A stretch of 64,000 bases of DNA from Streptomyces sp. A2-16 (GTDB lineage: Bacteria > Actinomycetota > Actinomycetes > Streptomycetales > Streptomycetaceae), in the NCBI RefSeq assembly GCF_018128905.1, contig NZ_CP063808.1, positions 682,001 through 746,000 on the forward strand. The letters run 5' to 3'. The notes under the pieces are model-generated. The model was not told the DNA's origin. It was given only the letters and a program-made list of their open reading frames with translations, and ran no database searches. The translations under genes were made by a program, and so were the position numbers. This document shows, one piece after another, positions 50,901-58,892 of this stretch. How positions within the stretch are numbered: position 1 is the stretch's first letter; every line of letters starts with the position of its first letter.

Positions 50901-52300
50901 ATGTCCACGGCCCACTCGACCTGGTTCGGGGTGGGCTGGAGAGCCTGGGTGGCGGTGTCGTTGCGGGGCACGGAGCACCAGGCGTCGGTGTCGACCGGGT
51001 CGTGGGCCCGCGGGTCGTCGTCGGCCGTGGTCAGCATGCTCATCGTCGACATCTGCGGCTTCGAGGAGCCGGTCAGCGCCGGGGAGGTCCTGCCGCCCGC
51101 GGTGGTGCCGGGCGCGGCGGCCGTCTGGGTCGTGCGCCTGCCCGTGCCCGGAACGGTGCCGGTGATGGTCAGGGCGTGGCTGACCCGGCCCGGTGTCGTC
51201 CGGGCCGCGGGTTCCCTGGTCGTGGTCCTGCTGAAGCCCCGGCCGGCGTCCTCGATGTTGTCGACGCCCGCGAGCACCGCCGGGGAGACGACGGGGTCGA
51301 CGGCCAGACGTCCGCGGGTGGAGACGTCCGCGTCGGGTGAGACGTTCAACTGCTTGATGCCAGTGGCCGCGAAGCTCTTGCCGCGACTGGCCTTCCCCGC
51401 GAGGTAGACGGTGCCGTCCGTGCCCTGACGCAGGTTCATCGCGGTGAGCGGGCCGCTCGCGACGGTCGTCTTCCTGCCGTGGGCGTAGGTCTGTACGTCG
51501 GCGCCGGTGTCGCCGGTGCGGTCGATGTAGGTGACCGTGCCGTCGCCGGTCACGCGGATGCCGTACGGGGCGTGCTCGGTGGCGGCGAGCTCGGCGGTCC
51601 TGCCCTTGCGGTCGACGTGGACGAGCCGGTTTCCGGCGGCCGCGATCACCCCGTCTTTGGTGGGCACGGCGGAGGTGATCTCGCCCTTCGCCGTGGTGTC
51701 GGCGATGGTAGAGCCCTTGGTGCCCACCGTGACCAGGCGCGTCTGGGCGTCACGGAGCGCGGTGAAGGCGGCGGTGTGCGTGACCGGGTTGCAGGTCGGG
51801 TCGAAGTAGGCCAGGGAGGCGGTGAACGGCAGCTTGGTGACGCTGCCGTCGTCGAGGTTCACGACCGCCGTGAACGCACCGCCCATCATCAGGTCCGGCT
51901 TGTTGGTGAAGGTGCGGGGAGCGTAGACGACGGCCGCGTGGTGGTCGTCCATGACACAGCTGTTGCCGATCCAGGTGTCGGCCGGAAGCTGCGGCTCACT
52001 CAGCACCGTGACCGTCTTCCACGCGTAGGCGTTCTTGCTGTCCGCGACGAGCAGATGCAGTCCGTCGCTGTCGGCGGCGCTCGTCACGGCCCGGTCGCCG
52101 GAGGTCTTCCAGCCCTTGCCCAGGATGGTGTCAGGAGCCTTGACGGCCCCCTTCGGAGCAGCGGGCGCCGGTTTCGACGTGGGCGTGGGCTTGGGGGAGA
52201 CGGGTTTCGCGGCGGCGGGCTGGACCTGCATCAGTCCTGCCACGGCGGCGGTGGCGGCGAGAATCGTCAGCGCTCTTCGTCTCTTACGAAGGGAGGTCAC
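47927..52300 (-). CDS. Giant secreted multidomain protein (lysozyme-like, golvesin-type, NucA/NucB-like)
   Basis: A 1457-residue secreted protein. A Sec signal (RRRALTILAATAAVAGLMQV, cleavage near AAA) and a Lys/Pro linker are followed by a propeller-like region (about 55-340, repeated GRTAEL/GDGTVTYI-style strands). A lysozyme/transglycosylase-like domain comes next (about 500-600; GILAQESNLWQAES and CGYGVGQVTDGM). A golvesin/Xly-type beta domain lies at about 945-1030 (AKVYVHIPDTGAQV...YDAVAFVPG). The end resembles NucA/NucB DNases (SCDELAFAKSYQSGG near 1357; RRNYRVMDKDDYWL at the tail). An acidic residue expected in the second NucB motif is not obvious. GTG at 52300 with GAGGA six bases upstream; it overlaps the preceding gene by 17 bases. 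Confidence 0.8.
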   Translation of the reverse strand: MTSLRKRRRALTILAATAAVAGLMQVQPAAAKPVSPKPTPTSKPAPAAPKGAVKAPDTILGKGWKTSGDRAVTSAADSDGLHLLVADSKNAYAWKTVTVLSEPQLPADTWIGNSCVMDDHHAAVVYAPRTFTNKPDLMMGGAFTAVVNLDDGSVTKLPFTASLAYFDPTCNPVTHTAAFTALRDAQTRLVTVGTKGSTIADTTAKGEITSAVPTKDGVIAAAGNRLVHVDRKGRTAELAATEHAPYGIRVTGDGTVTYIDRTGDTGADVQTYAHGRKTTVASGPLTAMNLRQGTDGTVYLAGKASRGKSFAATGIKQLNVSPDADVSTRGRLAVDPVVSPAVLAGVDNIEDAGRGFSRTTTREPAARTTPGRVSHALTITGTVPGTGRRTTQTAAAPGTTAGGRTSPALTGSSKPQMSTMSMLTTADDDPRAHDPVDTDAWCSVPRNDTATQALQPTPNQVEWAVDMAVRGDLRSGYLTQGGWRSQTGLSTIDPQGMFPVPTLNTGGSGRIPAQVELGILAQESNLWQAESGAIPGQMGSPLAAVDGYYGHQTGGTLADYWTIHWDKSDCGYGVGQVTDGMRKAGYEKSGETSLPVSTQRAIALDYATNIAASLYILADKWNEVHESGQTITVNNDDPAKPENWFAAVWNYNLGFNKKADEGTNGNWGLGWYNNPANPVYPASRLSFMNTDVDPLAAKDAAQPQKWPYEEKVMGWAAWSIDTGHSYATSGRQDWPGESGFSSAGFRPAYWNGAAGAYTIPGNATYNRAHVSPPLDTFCNAQNGCDAANPPNCSDAACYTPYWWNASNATWKSDCATTCGFENIKYQTLVSEPGRGSRLQYGTPVCSGAPSGAKVVDSDPAGVNTWSSCGTTSTDGSFQFTFYPDPNATGPGLGQYDAKADLHQIGGGYQGHFWYTHARDTDHLGGDGGRMTILGDWKLNSAVSGSQAKVYVHIPDTGAQVTNASYQVVTPFGTVTKTVDQNANESNTWVSLGAYNFKDQAPEVRLSNSTPDGAADKDVAYDAVAFVPGDYSGIPSDLTFHDPDVNAAQPADITTPTDVGMSVIAGGGPAGPSATSAASVSAVLADRPASFVTWCNVEPFNLGQQWVNRTEACIKDHVTVVIVDEDQNIIGTMEFDEQAELKTYSDNATSNALLKLIPTAATGVGATAPVTITSAAVCSIDCTTASQIWNTSDTWDWATGDRHVGEIQTAMIWGQSLSVDLLGMQWKLGALVADVPSETEAAIGTDRYSELRCDTTVTTTPGCIFDYYKPTYSMNSQKFPAAAAHAWLVQHELPAHLGLKGQGQALTYLGDSVMSPSDPTKKQSDVNRALMCPTAWERNQSVTLSPELSSKGTDTPSCDELAFAKSYQSGGTPSSLGGTNPVGSGDDCLQTYAMKDADGLWRLHADLRYPLPTWNEVCGRASMSNNQNTQSMSLFPTFRRNYRVMDKDDYWLDVAKPN

Positions 52301-52820
52301 TGTGGGTCCTCTTCTGTACGTCGGTGATCGTGACGCGGATCGCGCCGGCGGGCAGCTTGTCGACGTTCCCGATCGTGGCCCGGGTCGCCATGGTGTGATG
52401 GGCCGCGAGGCCGCCGCTGGTGACGACCTGCCGGTAGGAGGCCTTGTCGGCTCCGTCGCCGATCTCCACCGTGAAGTACACGCTGTACATGGCGGCTTCG
52501 GGACCGTTGTTGGTGATGGTGAACGGGACCTGGAGCAGCTTGTACGGAAGCCGGTGGGGGGTGTAGGCGAGGACCTCGCCGTGTTGGGCGCGGGCCAACG
52601 GCTCGCCGTAGCCGTACGTGCTCGGCGCGCGTGTTCCGGCGGGCCCGGGCGTGACGAGCGTGGTGGGCAGCGATCCGTGGTCCGACACTCGCGATCCGGT
52701 GCCTGAGGCCTGCGATTCGGTACCGGAGGCATCCGAGGCGCGTACGCCGCCGTAGACCACCGCACCGACGAGGGCCGCGACCACGGCGGCTCCGGCCAGG
52801 AGGGGGCGCAGGTGCTGCAT
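52284..52820 (-). CDS. Membrane-anchored extracytoplasmic protein of the secretion operon
   Basis: A 178-residue protein with an N-terminal helix (RPLLAGAAVVAALVGAVVYGGV) and a Ser/Gly/Thr-rich stalk. A beta-sandwich-like domain follows (LLQVPFTITNNGPEAAMYSVYFTVEIGDG...AGAIRVTITDVQKR) that looks like a DUF4352/FxLYD-type immunoglobulin-like fold. No enzyme motif. The ATG at 52820 has AAGGA eight bases upstream and lies three bases after the lipoprotein gene. It overlaps the giant gene, so it probably acts with it at the cell surface. Function unknown. Confidence 0.8.
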   Translation of the reverse strand: MQHLRPLLAGAAVVAALVGAVVYGGVRASDASGTESQASGTGSRVSDHGSLPTTLVTPGPAGTRAPSTYGYGEPLARAQHGEVLAYTPHRLPYKLLQVPFTITNNGPEAAMYSVYFTVEIGDGADKASYRQVVTSGGLAAHHTMATRATIGNVDKLPAGAIRVTITDVQKRTHSDLPS

Positions 52821-52823
52821 GGC

Positions 52824-53804
52824 TCAGTCCTTCAGGGCCTTCTGGGCGGAACCGACCGCCTGGGTACGGCGGGTACGGAGGGCGTCGAGTGCGTTCTGGT
52901 GGTCCTTGATCTGCTGTTCCTGGATCCTGGAGTCCTCGGTGAACCAGATCTTCACGAGGTCGGTGCTCTTCTTGCAGTCGATGTCGGCGACGGCGACGGC
53001 GATTTCCTCCTTGGAGGGGCTGCCGTCGGTGTGGGGGACGATCTGGTCGGCGTGGTAGGGGGTGTCGACGGTGTAGCCGTCGCCCTTCATGCACGTCGAC
53101 CAGGCGGCGATGGCCTTCTGCACGGCGGGCGTCTGCTGGGACTGCGTGAGGCTCTCCCCGTCGAGCTGCGACACCAGTGAGAAGTCCATGTCCCGGGTTC
53201 CGAGTTGGTCGGCGGCCCAGCCGGCGCAGCCGTCCTGGTGGATCGCCTTGCCCTGGTAGGTGGAGGGGGCCTTCCCGGGGGCCGGGTCGGTGGGGCTGTG
53301 GCGGATGCTCGTGCGGCCGGTGAGGACCTCTGTCTGGTCCTTCGTCAGCTCGGGCATCTTGGTGCCCTCCTGGTGCTGGAGGCCGTCGGGCAGTCCGTAG
53401 CCGTACTTCTCCGCCAGCGCCCGGTCGGTGATGCCGTAGCGGCGGGGCATGTTGGAGTCGTCCGCGCTGGGCGGCGGGGTCTGGCCCGCCGGCGGGAACG
53501 TGACGTGAAGGCCGTAGTCGGCCAGACACTGGGTCTCCAGGTGCCGTTCGGCGTCGTCGAGAGCGACGGTGTCCTGGTAGGTCTCCATGTAGGCCTCCAG
53601 GGGCAGGGAGAGCCCCTTGGCGAGACCGGCGGTGGGAGTGGCCTCGGGCCAGTTGCTCTTGTCCACGCTGGAGGAGGAGTTGGCGACCGGTCTCGTCTGC
53701 GGCTCGGCGGCCGCGGAACCGGGTTTGCCTGCGGAGCAGGAAGTGATGAGGGCTGCGGTGGCGGCGACGACGGCTGTCGCCGCGGCTGTCCTGCGGAAGG
53801 GCAT
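52824..53804 (-). CDS. Lipoprotein of unknown function in the secretion operon
   Basis: A 326-residue lipoprotein. Signal peptide with lipobox ITSC (Cys 23), then an Asn/Ser/Pro linker and a mostly helical domain with four Cys (ETQCLADYG, DGCAGWAAD, WSTCMKGDG, DIDCKKSTD), ending in a helix rich in Gln, Lys and Arg. The Cys-containing helices with ACLxxxG-like words resemble secreted Streptomyces proteins of unknown role near cell-wall-active proteins. ATG at 53804; AAAGG is about eleven bases upstream. Second gene of the four-gene operon running from 54346 to 47927. Confidence 0.8.
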   Translation of the reverse strand: MPFRRTAAATAVVAATAALITSCSAGKPGSAAAEPQTRPVANSSSSVDKSNWPEATPTAGLAKGLSLPLEAYMETYQDTVALDDAERHLETQCLADYGLHVTFPPAGQTPPPSADDSNMPRRYGITDRALAEKYGYGLPDGLQHQEGTKMPELTKDQTEVLTGRTSIRHSPTDPAPGKAPSTYQGKAIHQDGCAGWAADQLGTRDMDFSLVSQLDGESLTQSQQTPAVQKAIAAWSTCMKGDGYTVDTPYHADQIVPHTDGSPSKEEIAVAVADIDCKKSTDLVKIWFTEDSRIQEQQIKDHQNALDALRTRRTQAVGSAQKALKD

Positions 53805-53833
53805 CGGACACGTACCTTTCGACCGGGTGGAAT

Positions 53834-54346
53834 TCAGGCGAAGTGCTGGGAGGCCTCGTTGTTCTTCAGCGTGGAATCGAGGTCGTACCAGACGCAGTCG
53901 GCGTACGCGTCGCGGTGCGGGATGTACTGCGAATGCCCGCCGTAACCCGAGTTGAAATAGACCCGGTAGTTGTTCACCTCGGAGCAGTTCTGCATGGAGC
54001 CGGCGTTGTTCTTGACGTACTGTGCGGAGCCGCTGCCGTTGCTGTTGAAGATGTACCGGTAGGTCTCCAGAGTCGAACCCTGGTACTCACTGGTGCCGTC
54101 GTAGTCGTAGACATCGCCCCAGAACTCGGCCCAGCTCGTGGTGTAGCTGCCGCCCGAGACCGAGAGCGCCTTCGAGTTGTACATCTCCCAGAGCTCGGGC
54201 TCGTCGGAGCAACTGACCCATGGAACATCGCAGTTGGACGTCACTTTGAAGGTTCCGGCATGAGCGGGCACCGCGGTGACCAGCAGGGCCGCGGTGGCGG
54301 CGAGCACGGTCGCGGAAGCCTTCACACGCATGCGTACGTGCTTCAT
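53834..54346 (-). CDS. Small secreted protein, proteinase inhibitor I36-like
   Basis: A 170-residue exported protein. Sec signal (VKASATVLAATAALLVTAVPAHA). The mature part has four Cys (NCDVPWVSC, NCSEVNN, ADCVWYD) and is aromatic- and Gly/Ser-rich. The segment NCSEVNNYRVYFNSGYGGHSQYIPHRDAYADCVWYDLDSTLKNNEASQ has the spacing of the I36 (SMI) inhibitor or beta/gamma-crystallin-like fold of Streptomyces. The call is tentative. ATG at 54346 with GGGGAGAGGA four to five bases upstream. First gene of the secretion operon, 29 bases before the lipoprotein gene. Confidence 0.7.
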   Translation of the reverse strand: MKHVRMRVKASATVLAATAALLVTAVPAHAGTFKVTSNCDVPWVSCSDEPELWEMYNSKALSVSGGSYTTSWAEFWGDVYDYDGTSEYQGSTLETYRYIFNSNGSGSAQYVKNNAGSMQNCSEVNNYRVYFNSGYGGHSQYIPHRDAYADCVWYDLDSTLKNNEASQHFA

Positions 54347-54890
54347 CGTTTCCTCTCCCCCAGCCCGACGTGCGCCGCCTGTGGGGGCGCTGTGATCGCG
54401 GGCGACGCAGAACGTAACAGGGGGGCAGGCCGCATCCGTGACGGATTCCTGGCAACCGCCAAGACGTATTCGTCGAATGGCCAAGAGAAATCAAAGTATT
54501 CTGGGCGCTGCACCGTTCTGACGGGGTCCCGATTGGGTCCTTTGTGTCAATCCGCCTGTGTGGGCGTGACGGTGGATGCGGTGCGTGGGTTCCATGGCCC
54601 GTTCCATGATTTTCCCAAGGCATTGCAGAAAAAGCGGATCAATCGTGAGGAACCGGGGTTCGGCAGTATCCGTCACGGTGTCCGCGAACGCCCGCGCCGA
54701 CGGCGACAGCGCGCGCAGACCGCGTCCAGATGGGCGGCGGAGGGAACCCGCGGTCGCCGGGCGGCACTTCGAGGACATCCGCACGCACCCGGCTCCCCGC
54801 GGAGCACACCGCACGCGTCTTGACTTCTCAAGAGCCCCGCGCGACGTTCCGGACCTCTTCGTCCATACCAACCGCAGGGGGGACCCGACC
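54347..54890. other. 544-base divergent intergenic region
   Basis: No convincing gene. It is less GC-rich than its surroundings (about 54470-54660) and must hold the promoters of the leftward secretion operon and of the KstD-like gene. A TTGACT at 54820-54825 is a possible -35, but no matching -10 is evident. An open frame from 54576 into the KstD-like gene is Arg-rich and not coding-like. Confidence 0.4.
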
Positions 54891-56621
54891 ATGAGCGTGA
54901 CCCGAAGACACCTGCTGGCCGCCGGTGCCGGGGCGGCCGTCGCCGCCGGGGTGCAACACGGCGCGAGCGCCGCCGACCTGCCGACGATCGGGACGTACGA
55001 CGTCGTCGTCATCGGTTCCGGCGCGGCCGGCATGACCGCCGCGCTCACCGCCGTGAAGCAGGGGCTCAGCACCGTGGTGCTGGAGAAGGCGCCGACCTTC
55101 GGCGGGTCCGCCGCCCGGTCCGGCGCCGGGATCTGGATTCCGAACAACCCCGTCATCCTCGCCGCCGGTGTCCCGGACACCCCCGCCAAGGCGGCCGCCT
55201 ACCTCGCCGCCGTCGTCGGCCCTGACGTCCCCGTCGCCCGCCAGCGGGCCTTCCTCACGCACGGCCCCGCGATGATCTCCTTCGTCATGGCCAACAGCCC
55301 GCTGCGGTTCCGCTGGATGGAGGGGTACAGCGACTACTACCCCGAGCTGCCGGGCGGACTGCCGGGCGGCCGCTCCATCGAACCCGACCAGTTCGACGGC
55401 AAGCTCCTCGGCGCCGAACTCGCCCACCTGAACCCGCCCTACCTCGACGTCCCCGCCGGCCTGGTCGTCTTCAGCGCCGACTACAAATGGCTGGCCCTGT
55501 CCGCCGTGAGCCTCAAGGGCGCCGCCGTCGCCGCCGAATGCCTGGCACGCGGCACCAAGGCGGCCCTGCTCGGCCAGACACCGCTCACCATGGGGCAGTC
55601 ACTGGCGGCCGCCCTGCGCAAGGGCCTCCTGAACGCGAACGTGCCCGTCCGTCTCAACACCCCCCTCACCGAGCTGTACGTCGAGAACGGCGCGGTCGCC
55701 GGAGCGGTGACCCCGGGCGGTCTCTTCCGGGCCCGCCGGGGCGTGATCGTCGGCTCCGGCGGCTTCGAGCACAACGCGGCCATGCGGGCGCAGTACCAGC
55801 GGCAGCCCATCGGCACGGAGTGGACCGTCGGCGCGAAGGAGAACACGGGGGACGGCATCCGGGCCGGGCAACGGCTGGGCGCCGACGTGGCGTTGATGGA
55901 CGACGCCTGGTGGGGTCCGGCCATCCCGCTCCCCGACGAGCCCTACTTCTGCCTCGCCGAACGCACCCTCCCCGGCGGCCTCGTCGTCAACGCGGCCGGC
56001 CGGCGGTTCGTCAACGAGGCTGCCCCCTACAGCGATGTCGTCCACACCATGTACGACCGGAACCCGACCGACCCCGACATCCCGTCCTGGCTGATCGTGG
56101 ACCAGAACTACCGCAACCGGTACCTCTTCAGGGACATCGCGCCGACCTTCGTCCTCCCCGACGACTGGTACAGCTCCGGCGCCGCCCACAAGGCCTGGTC
56201 GCTCGACGCCCTGGCCGCGTCCATCGGCGTCCCCGCCGCCGCCCTGCGTGCCACCGTCGACCGCTTCAACTCCCTTGCCCTGAAGGGCGACGACACGGAC
56301 TTCGGGCGCGGTGACAGCGCCTACGACCACTACTACACCGACCCCTCGGTCCTGCCGAACTCCTGCCTGGCCCCGCTCTGGCTGCCCCCGTACTACGCCT
56401 TCCGGCTCGTCCCGGGAGACCTGGGCACCAAGGGCGGCCTGGTGACCGACGCCCGCGCCCGCGTCCTGCGCCCCGACGGCTCCGTCGTCCCCGGCCTCTA
56501 CGCCGCCGGGAACGCCAGCGCGGCCGTCATGGGCCACAGTTACGCGGGCGCGGGCTCGACCATCGGCCCGGCGATGACCTTCGGGTACATCGCGGCGCGG
56601 GATCTCGCCGGGGTGCTCTAG
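54891..56621 (+). CDS. 3-ketosteroid-delta1-dehydrogenase-like FAD flavoprotein with Tat signal
   Basis: A 576-residue flavoenzyme. An N-terminal twin-arginine signal (TRRHLLAAGAGAAVAAG) precedes the FAD dinucleotide motif YDVVVIGSGAAGMTAALTAVKQGLSTVVLEKAPTFGGSAARSG. The C-terminal GNASAAVMGHSYAGAGSTIGPAMTFGYIAARDL corresponds to the KstD catalytic Tyr/Gly region. Other family words: RRGVIVGSGGFEHNAAMRAQY and GGLVTDARARVL. It would dehydrogenate a steroid or similar ketone ring. Export by Tat is unusual for KstD; no steroid catabolism genes are near. ATG at 54891. It overlaps the converging methyltransferase gene at CTAG. Confidence 0.85.
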   Translation: MSVTRRHLLAAGAGAAVAAGVQHGASAADLPTIGTYDVVVIGSGAAGMTAALTAVKQGLSTVVLEKAPTFGGSAARSGAGIWIPNNPVILAAGVPDTPAKAAAYLAAVVGPDVPVARQRAFLTHGPAMISFVMANSPLRFRWMEGYSDYYPELPGGLPGGRSIEPDQFDGKLLGAELAHLNPPYLDVPAGLVVFSADYKWLALSAVSLKGAAVAAECLARGTKAALLGQTPLTMGQSLAAALRKGLLNANVPVRLNTPLTELYVENGAVAGAVTPGGLFRARRGVIVGSGGFEHNAAMRAQYQRQPIGTEWTVGAKENTGDGIRAGQRLGADVALMDDAWWGPAIPLPDEPYFCLAERTLPGGLVVNAAGRRFVNEAAPYSDVVHTMYDRNPTDPDIPSWLIVDQNYRNRYLFRDIAPTFVLPDDWYSSGAAHKAWSLDALAASIGVPAAALRATVDRFNSLALKGDDTDFGRGDSAYDHYYTDPSVLPNSCLAPLWLPPYYAFRLVPGDLGTKGGLVTDARARVLRPDGSVVPGLYAAGNASAAVMGHSYAGAGSTIGPAMTFGYIAARDLAGVL

Positions 56622-57256
56622 TCGCGCCGGAAGATCAGCGCGGCCTGGCGGGTCGTCTCGTTGTCGTGGGGTTCGCGGATCGTCCGGGAGACGGGCGCGA
56701 ACCCGGCCGCCGTCAGCAGCTCGCTCATGCGGTCCGGCTGCCGCCGCAGGAAGTCCAGCGTCACCGGGTGCCCCCAGGGCTTCTCGTGGCGGCGGGGCTC
56801 GTCGCCGATCTGGAAGGCGAGGAGCAGATGGCCGCCGGGGGCCAGGACCCGCCGGAACTCGGCGAAGAGGGAGGGGAGTTCCTCCACAGGGGTGTGGATG
56901 GAGGAGTACCAGGACACCGCGCCCGCGAGCGAACCGTCGGGCAGGGCGAGCTCCAGCATCGAGCCCTGCTCGAACCGCAGCCCCGGGTTCTCCCGGCGCG
57001 CGATCGCCAGCATCGACTCCGACAGGTCGAGGCCGAAGACGGACAGGCCGAGGGAGGCGAGGTGTGCGGTGACCCGCCCGGGGCCGCAGCCCAGGTCGGC
57101 CACCGGTTCGCCCTCGCCGACCAGTGCGGCGAACGCGGCGAACACCGCCCGGTCCAGCGGCTTGCCGGGGATCTCGTCGCGGAAGCGCTCGGCGTAGTCC
57201 TCGGCGATGGCGTCGTAGAAGGTGCGGGTGGCGGTCACGAAGTCGGTGTCGGTCAT
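56618..57256 (-). CDS. Class I SAM-dependent methyltransferase
   Basis: A 212-residue methyltransferase. Motif I is PVADLGCGPGRVTAHLASLG with the acidic loop GLDLSESMLAIARRENPGL; motif IV-like is LAGAVSWYSSIHTPVEELPSLFAEFRRVLAPGGHLLLAF. The substrate is not readable. ATG at 57256. It converges on the KstD-like gene with a four-base overlap of stops (56618-56621), so no terminator separates them. Confidence 0.9.
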   Translation of the reverse strand: MTDTDFVTATRTFYDAIAEDYAERFRDEIPGKPLDRAVFAAFAALVGEGEPVADLGCGPGRVTAHLASLGLSVFGLDLSESMLAIARRENPGLRFEQGSMLELALPDGSLAGAVSWYSSIHTPVEELPSLFAEFRRVLAPGGHLLLAFQIGDEPRRHEKPWGHPVTLDFLRRQPDRMSELLTAAGFAPVSRTIREPHDNETTRQAALIFRRD

Positions 57257-57287
57257 GGCCGGGGACCCTAACGGCCCCCACTGACAC

Positions 57288-57602
57288 TCACCCCACCCCG
57301 GCCGCCCGCAGCACCGCCGTCGTGGCCGCCGCCCCCAGCACCACCACCACGAACGGCGCCCTGCGCCACGCCAGCACCGCCCCCACCAGCACCCCGGCCG
57401 GACGCGCCCACCCCGCGAACCCGCCGCCCTCGGTCAGCGCGCCCGTCGCCAGCAGGGCCACCAGCAGCACGATCGCGCCCGCCGACAGCAGCTCCCGCAC
57501 CCGCTCCGGCAGTTCCACCCGCCCGTGCAGCAGCGGCCCGACCAGCCGGAAGGCGTACGTCCCGACCGCCAGCGCCAGGATCATGGCGACCGTCGGGCTC
57601 AC
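57288..57602 (-). CDS. azlD: AzlD-family branched-chain amino acid exporter small subunit
   Basis: A 104-residue membrane protein with three to four helices (VAMILALAVGTYAFRLVGPLL; AGAIVLLVALLATGAL; FVVVVLGAAATTAVLRAAG), the AzlD pattern. It functions with AzlC in export of branched-chain amino acids or analogues. The GTG at 57602 overlaps the AzlC stop as GTGA. Confidence 0.92.
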   Translation of the reverse strand: MSPTVAMILALAVGTYAFRLVGPLLHGRVELPERVRELLSAGAIVLLVALLATGALTEGGGFAGWARPAGVLVGAVLAWRRAPFVVVVLGAAATTAVLRAAGVG

Positions 57603-58267
57603 ACCGGCCTCCTGTTGCCGTGGACCAGCAGCCCGGCCAGCGCCACCAGCACCGGCACCCCCGCCGGGACCGCCGGGGTGACCGCCAGGGCGAGGGCGGC
57701 GCCGAGCAGCGCGGAACGTCGTACGGCCGCGTCCGTGCGCAGGGTCGGCAGGACCAGGGCGACGAGGACGGCGGGGAAGGCCGCGTCCAGGCCGTAGGTG
57801 CCGGTGTCACCCAGCGCGCTGCCCGCCAGCGCGCCCAGCAGGACCCCCGTGTTCCACACGGCGAACAGACCGAGCCCGGAGATCCAGAAGGCGGCGCGGC
57901 GGCGGGCGGGGTCGGGCTGGGCGAGGGCGAAGGCCACCGTTTCGTCGGTGACGAGGTGTGCGCCCAGCAGGCGGGAGGCGCGGCCTGGGCCCAGGAGGTC
58001 GGCGACGGCCAGGCCGTAGGCCGCCGTACGGGTGTTCAGGAGCAGCCCGGTGACCGCCGCGGCCACCGGACCGCCCCCGGCGAGCAGGACCCCCACCGCG
58101 CTGAACTGGGCGGAGCCCGCGTACACCACCAGGGACATCACCACCGGCACCCAGACCGGCAGCCCGCCGGTGACGGCGATCGCGCCGAAGGAGATGCCCA
58201 CCACCCCGCTCGCGAGCCACACGAGCGCACTGTCACGGACCAAGGCCGTTCGCTCTGCCGTACGCAT
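57599..58267 (-). CDS. azlC: AzlC-family branched-chain amino acid exporter large subunit
   Basis: A 222-residue membrane protein with AzlC signatures: GISFGAIAVTGGLPVWVPVVMSLVVYAGSAQFSAVGVL, LLLNTRTAAYGLAV and VTDETVAFALAQ. It forms an exporter with AzlD. The ATG at 58267 is close to a leftward promoter: TTGACG (minus strand, 58303-58298), 18 bases, then CAGTGT, ending seven bases before the ATG, which suggests a leaderless message. It is divergent from the XRE-cupin regulator at 58336. Confidence 0.92.
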   Translation of the reverse strand: MRTAERTALVRDSALVWLASGVVGISFGAIAVTGGLPVWVPVVMSLVVYAGSAQFSAVGVLLAGGGPVAAAVTGLLLNTRTAAYGLAVADLLGPGRASRLLGAHLVTDETVAFALAQPDPARRRAAFWISGLGLFAVWNTGVLLGALAGSALGDTGTYGLDAAFPAVLVALVLPTLRTDAAVRRSALLGAALALAVTPAVPAGVPVLVALAGLLVHGNRRPV

Positions 58268-58279
58268 GTTCACTACACT

Positions 58280-58294
58280 GGACGCCAGACGTCC
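58280..58294. promoter_or_regulatory. Inverted repeat in the azlC / XRE-cupin divergent promoter
   Basis: GGACG (58280-58284) and CGTCC (58290-58294) flank CCAGA inside the spacer of the leftward azlC promoter. It is a candidate site for the divergent XRE-cupin protein. Confidence 0.4.
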
Positions 58295-58335
58295 TGTTCG
58301 TCAAGGCGAACGATCGTACCGATGGAGCGAACAGC

Positions 58336-58887
58336 ATGCCCGAACGCCCTCTGAACTGGATCGCCGCCGCGCTCCGCCGTGAACGCACTCGCGCCGGCCT
58401 TTCCCTCTCCGAGTTGGCCAAGCGCGCCGGAATCGCCAAGTCCACGCTGTCCCAGCTGGAGGCCGCGAGCGGCAACCCGAGCGTGGAGACGCTGTGGGCA
58501 CTCGGGGTGGCGTTGGGGGTGCCGTTCAGCACGCTCGTGGAGCCGCCGGTGTCCTCGGTGCGGGTGGTCAGGGCGGGGCAGGGGCCGACCGTCGCCTCGG
58601 AGCGGGCCGACTTCGCAGCCACCCTGCTCTCGGCCAGCCCGCCCGGGGCGCGCCGGGATATTTACCACCTAAGGGCCGAACCGGGCGAGGTGCGTGAATC
58701 GGAGCCACACATTCCGGGGACCGTGGAGCATCTGATCGTGAGTTCCGGGAGGGTGACGGCCGGACCGGCGGGGGAGGAGGCCGAGCTGGGTCCCGGTGAC
58801 TACATGACCTACCGCGGGGACATCGCCCACTCGTACGAGGCACTCGCGCCCGGCACGACCTTCGTGCTGGTCATGCAGCACACATAA
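58336..58887 (+). CDS. XRE-family regulator with C-terminal cupin domain
   Basis: A 183-residue regulator. Helix-turn-helix: LRRERTRAGLSLSELAKRAGIAKSTLSQLEAASGNPSVETLWALGVALGVPF. Small-ligand cupin: VEHLIVSSGRVTAGPAGEEAELGPGDYMTYRGDIAHSYEALAPGTTF, with the second cupin motif and a conserved His. Such proteins usually control the adjacent transporter, here AzlCD, in response to an amino acid or derivative. ATG at 58336. Followed by a strong terminator at 58893-58925. Confidence 0.93.
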   Translation: MPERPLNWIAAALRRERTRAGLSLSELAKRAGIAKSTLSQLEAASGNPSVETLWALGVALGVPFSTLVEPPVSSVRVVRAGQGPTVASERADFAATLLSASPPGARRDIYHLRAEPGEVRESEPHIPGTVEHLIVSSGRVTAGPAGEEAELGPGDYMTYRGDIAHSYEALAPGTTFVLVMQHT

Positions 58888-58892
58888 AAGGC

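Noticed and set aside
54576..54890. N-terminal extension of the KstD-like protein
   Set aside because: The upstream frame is Arg/Pro-rich with no coding character, and the Tat signal begins at the ATG at 54891.
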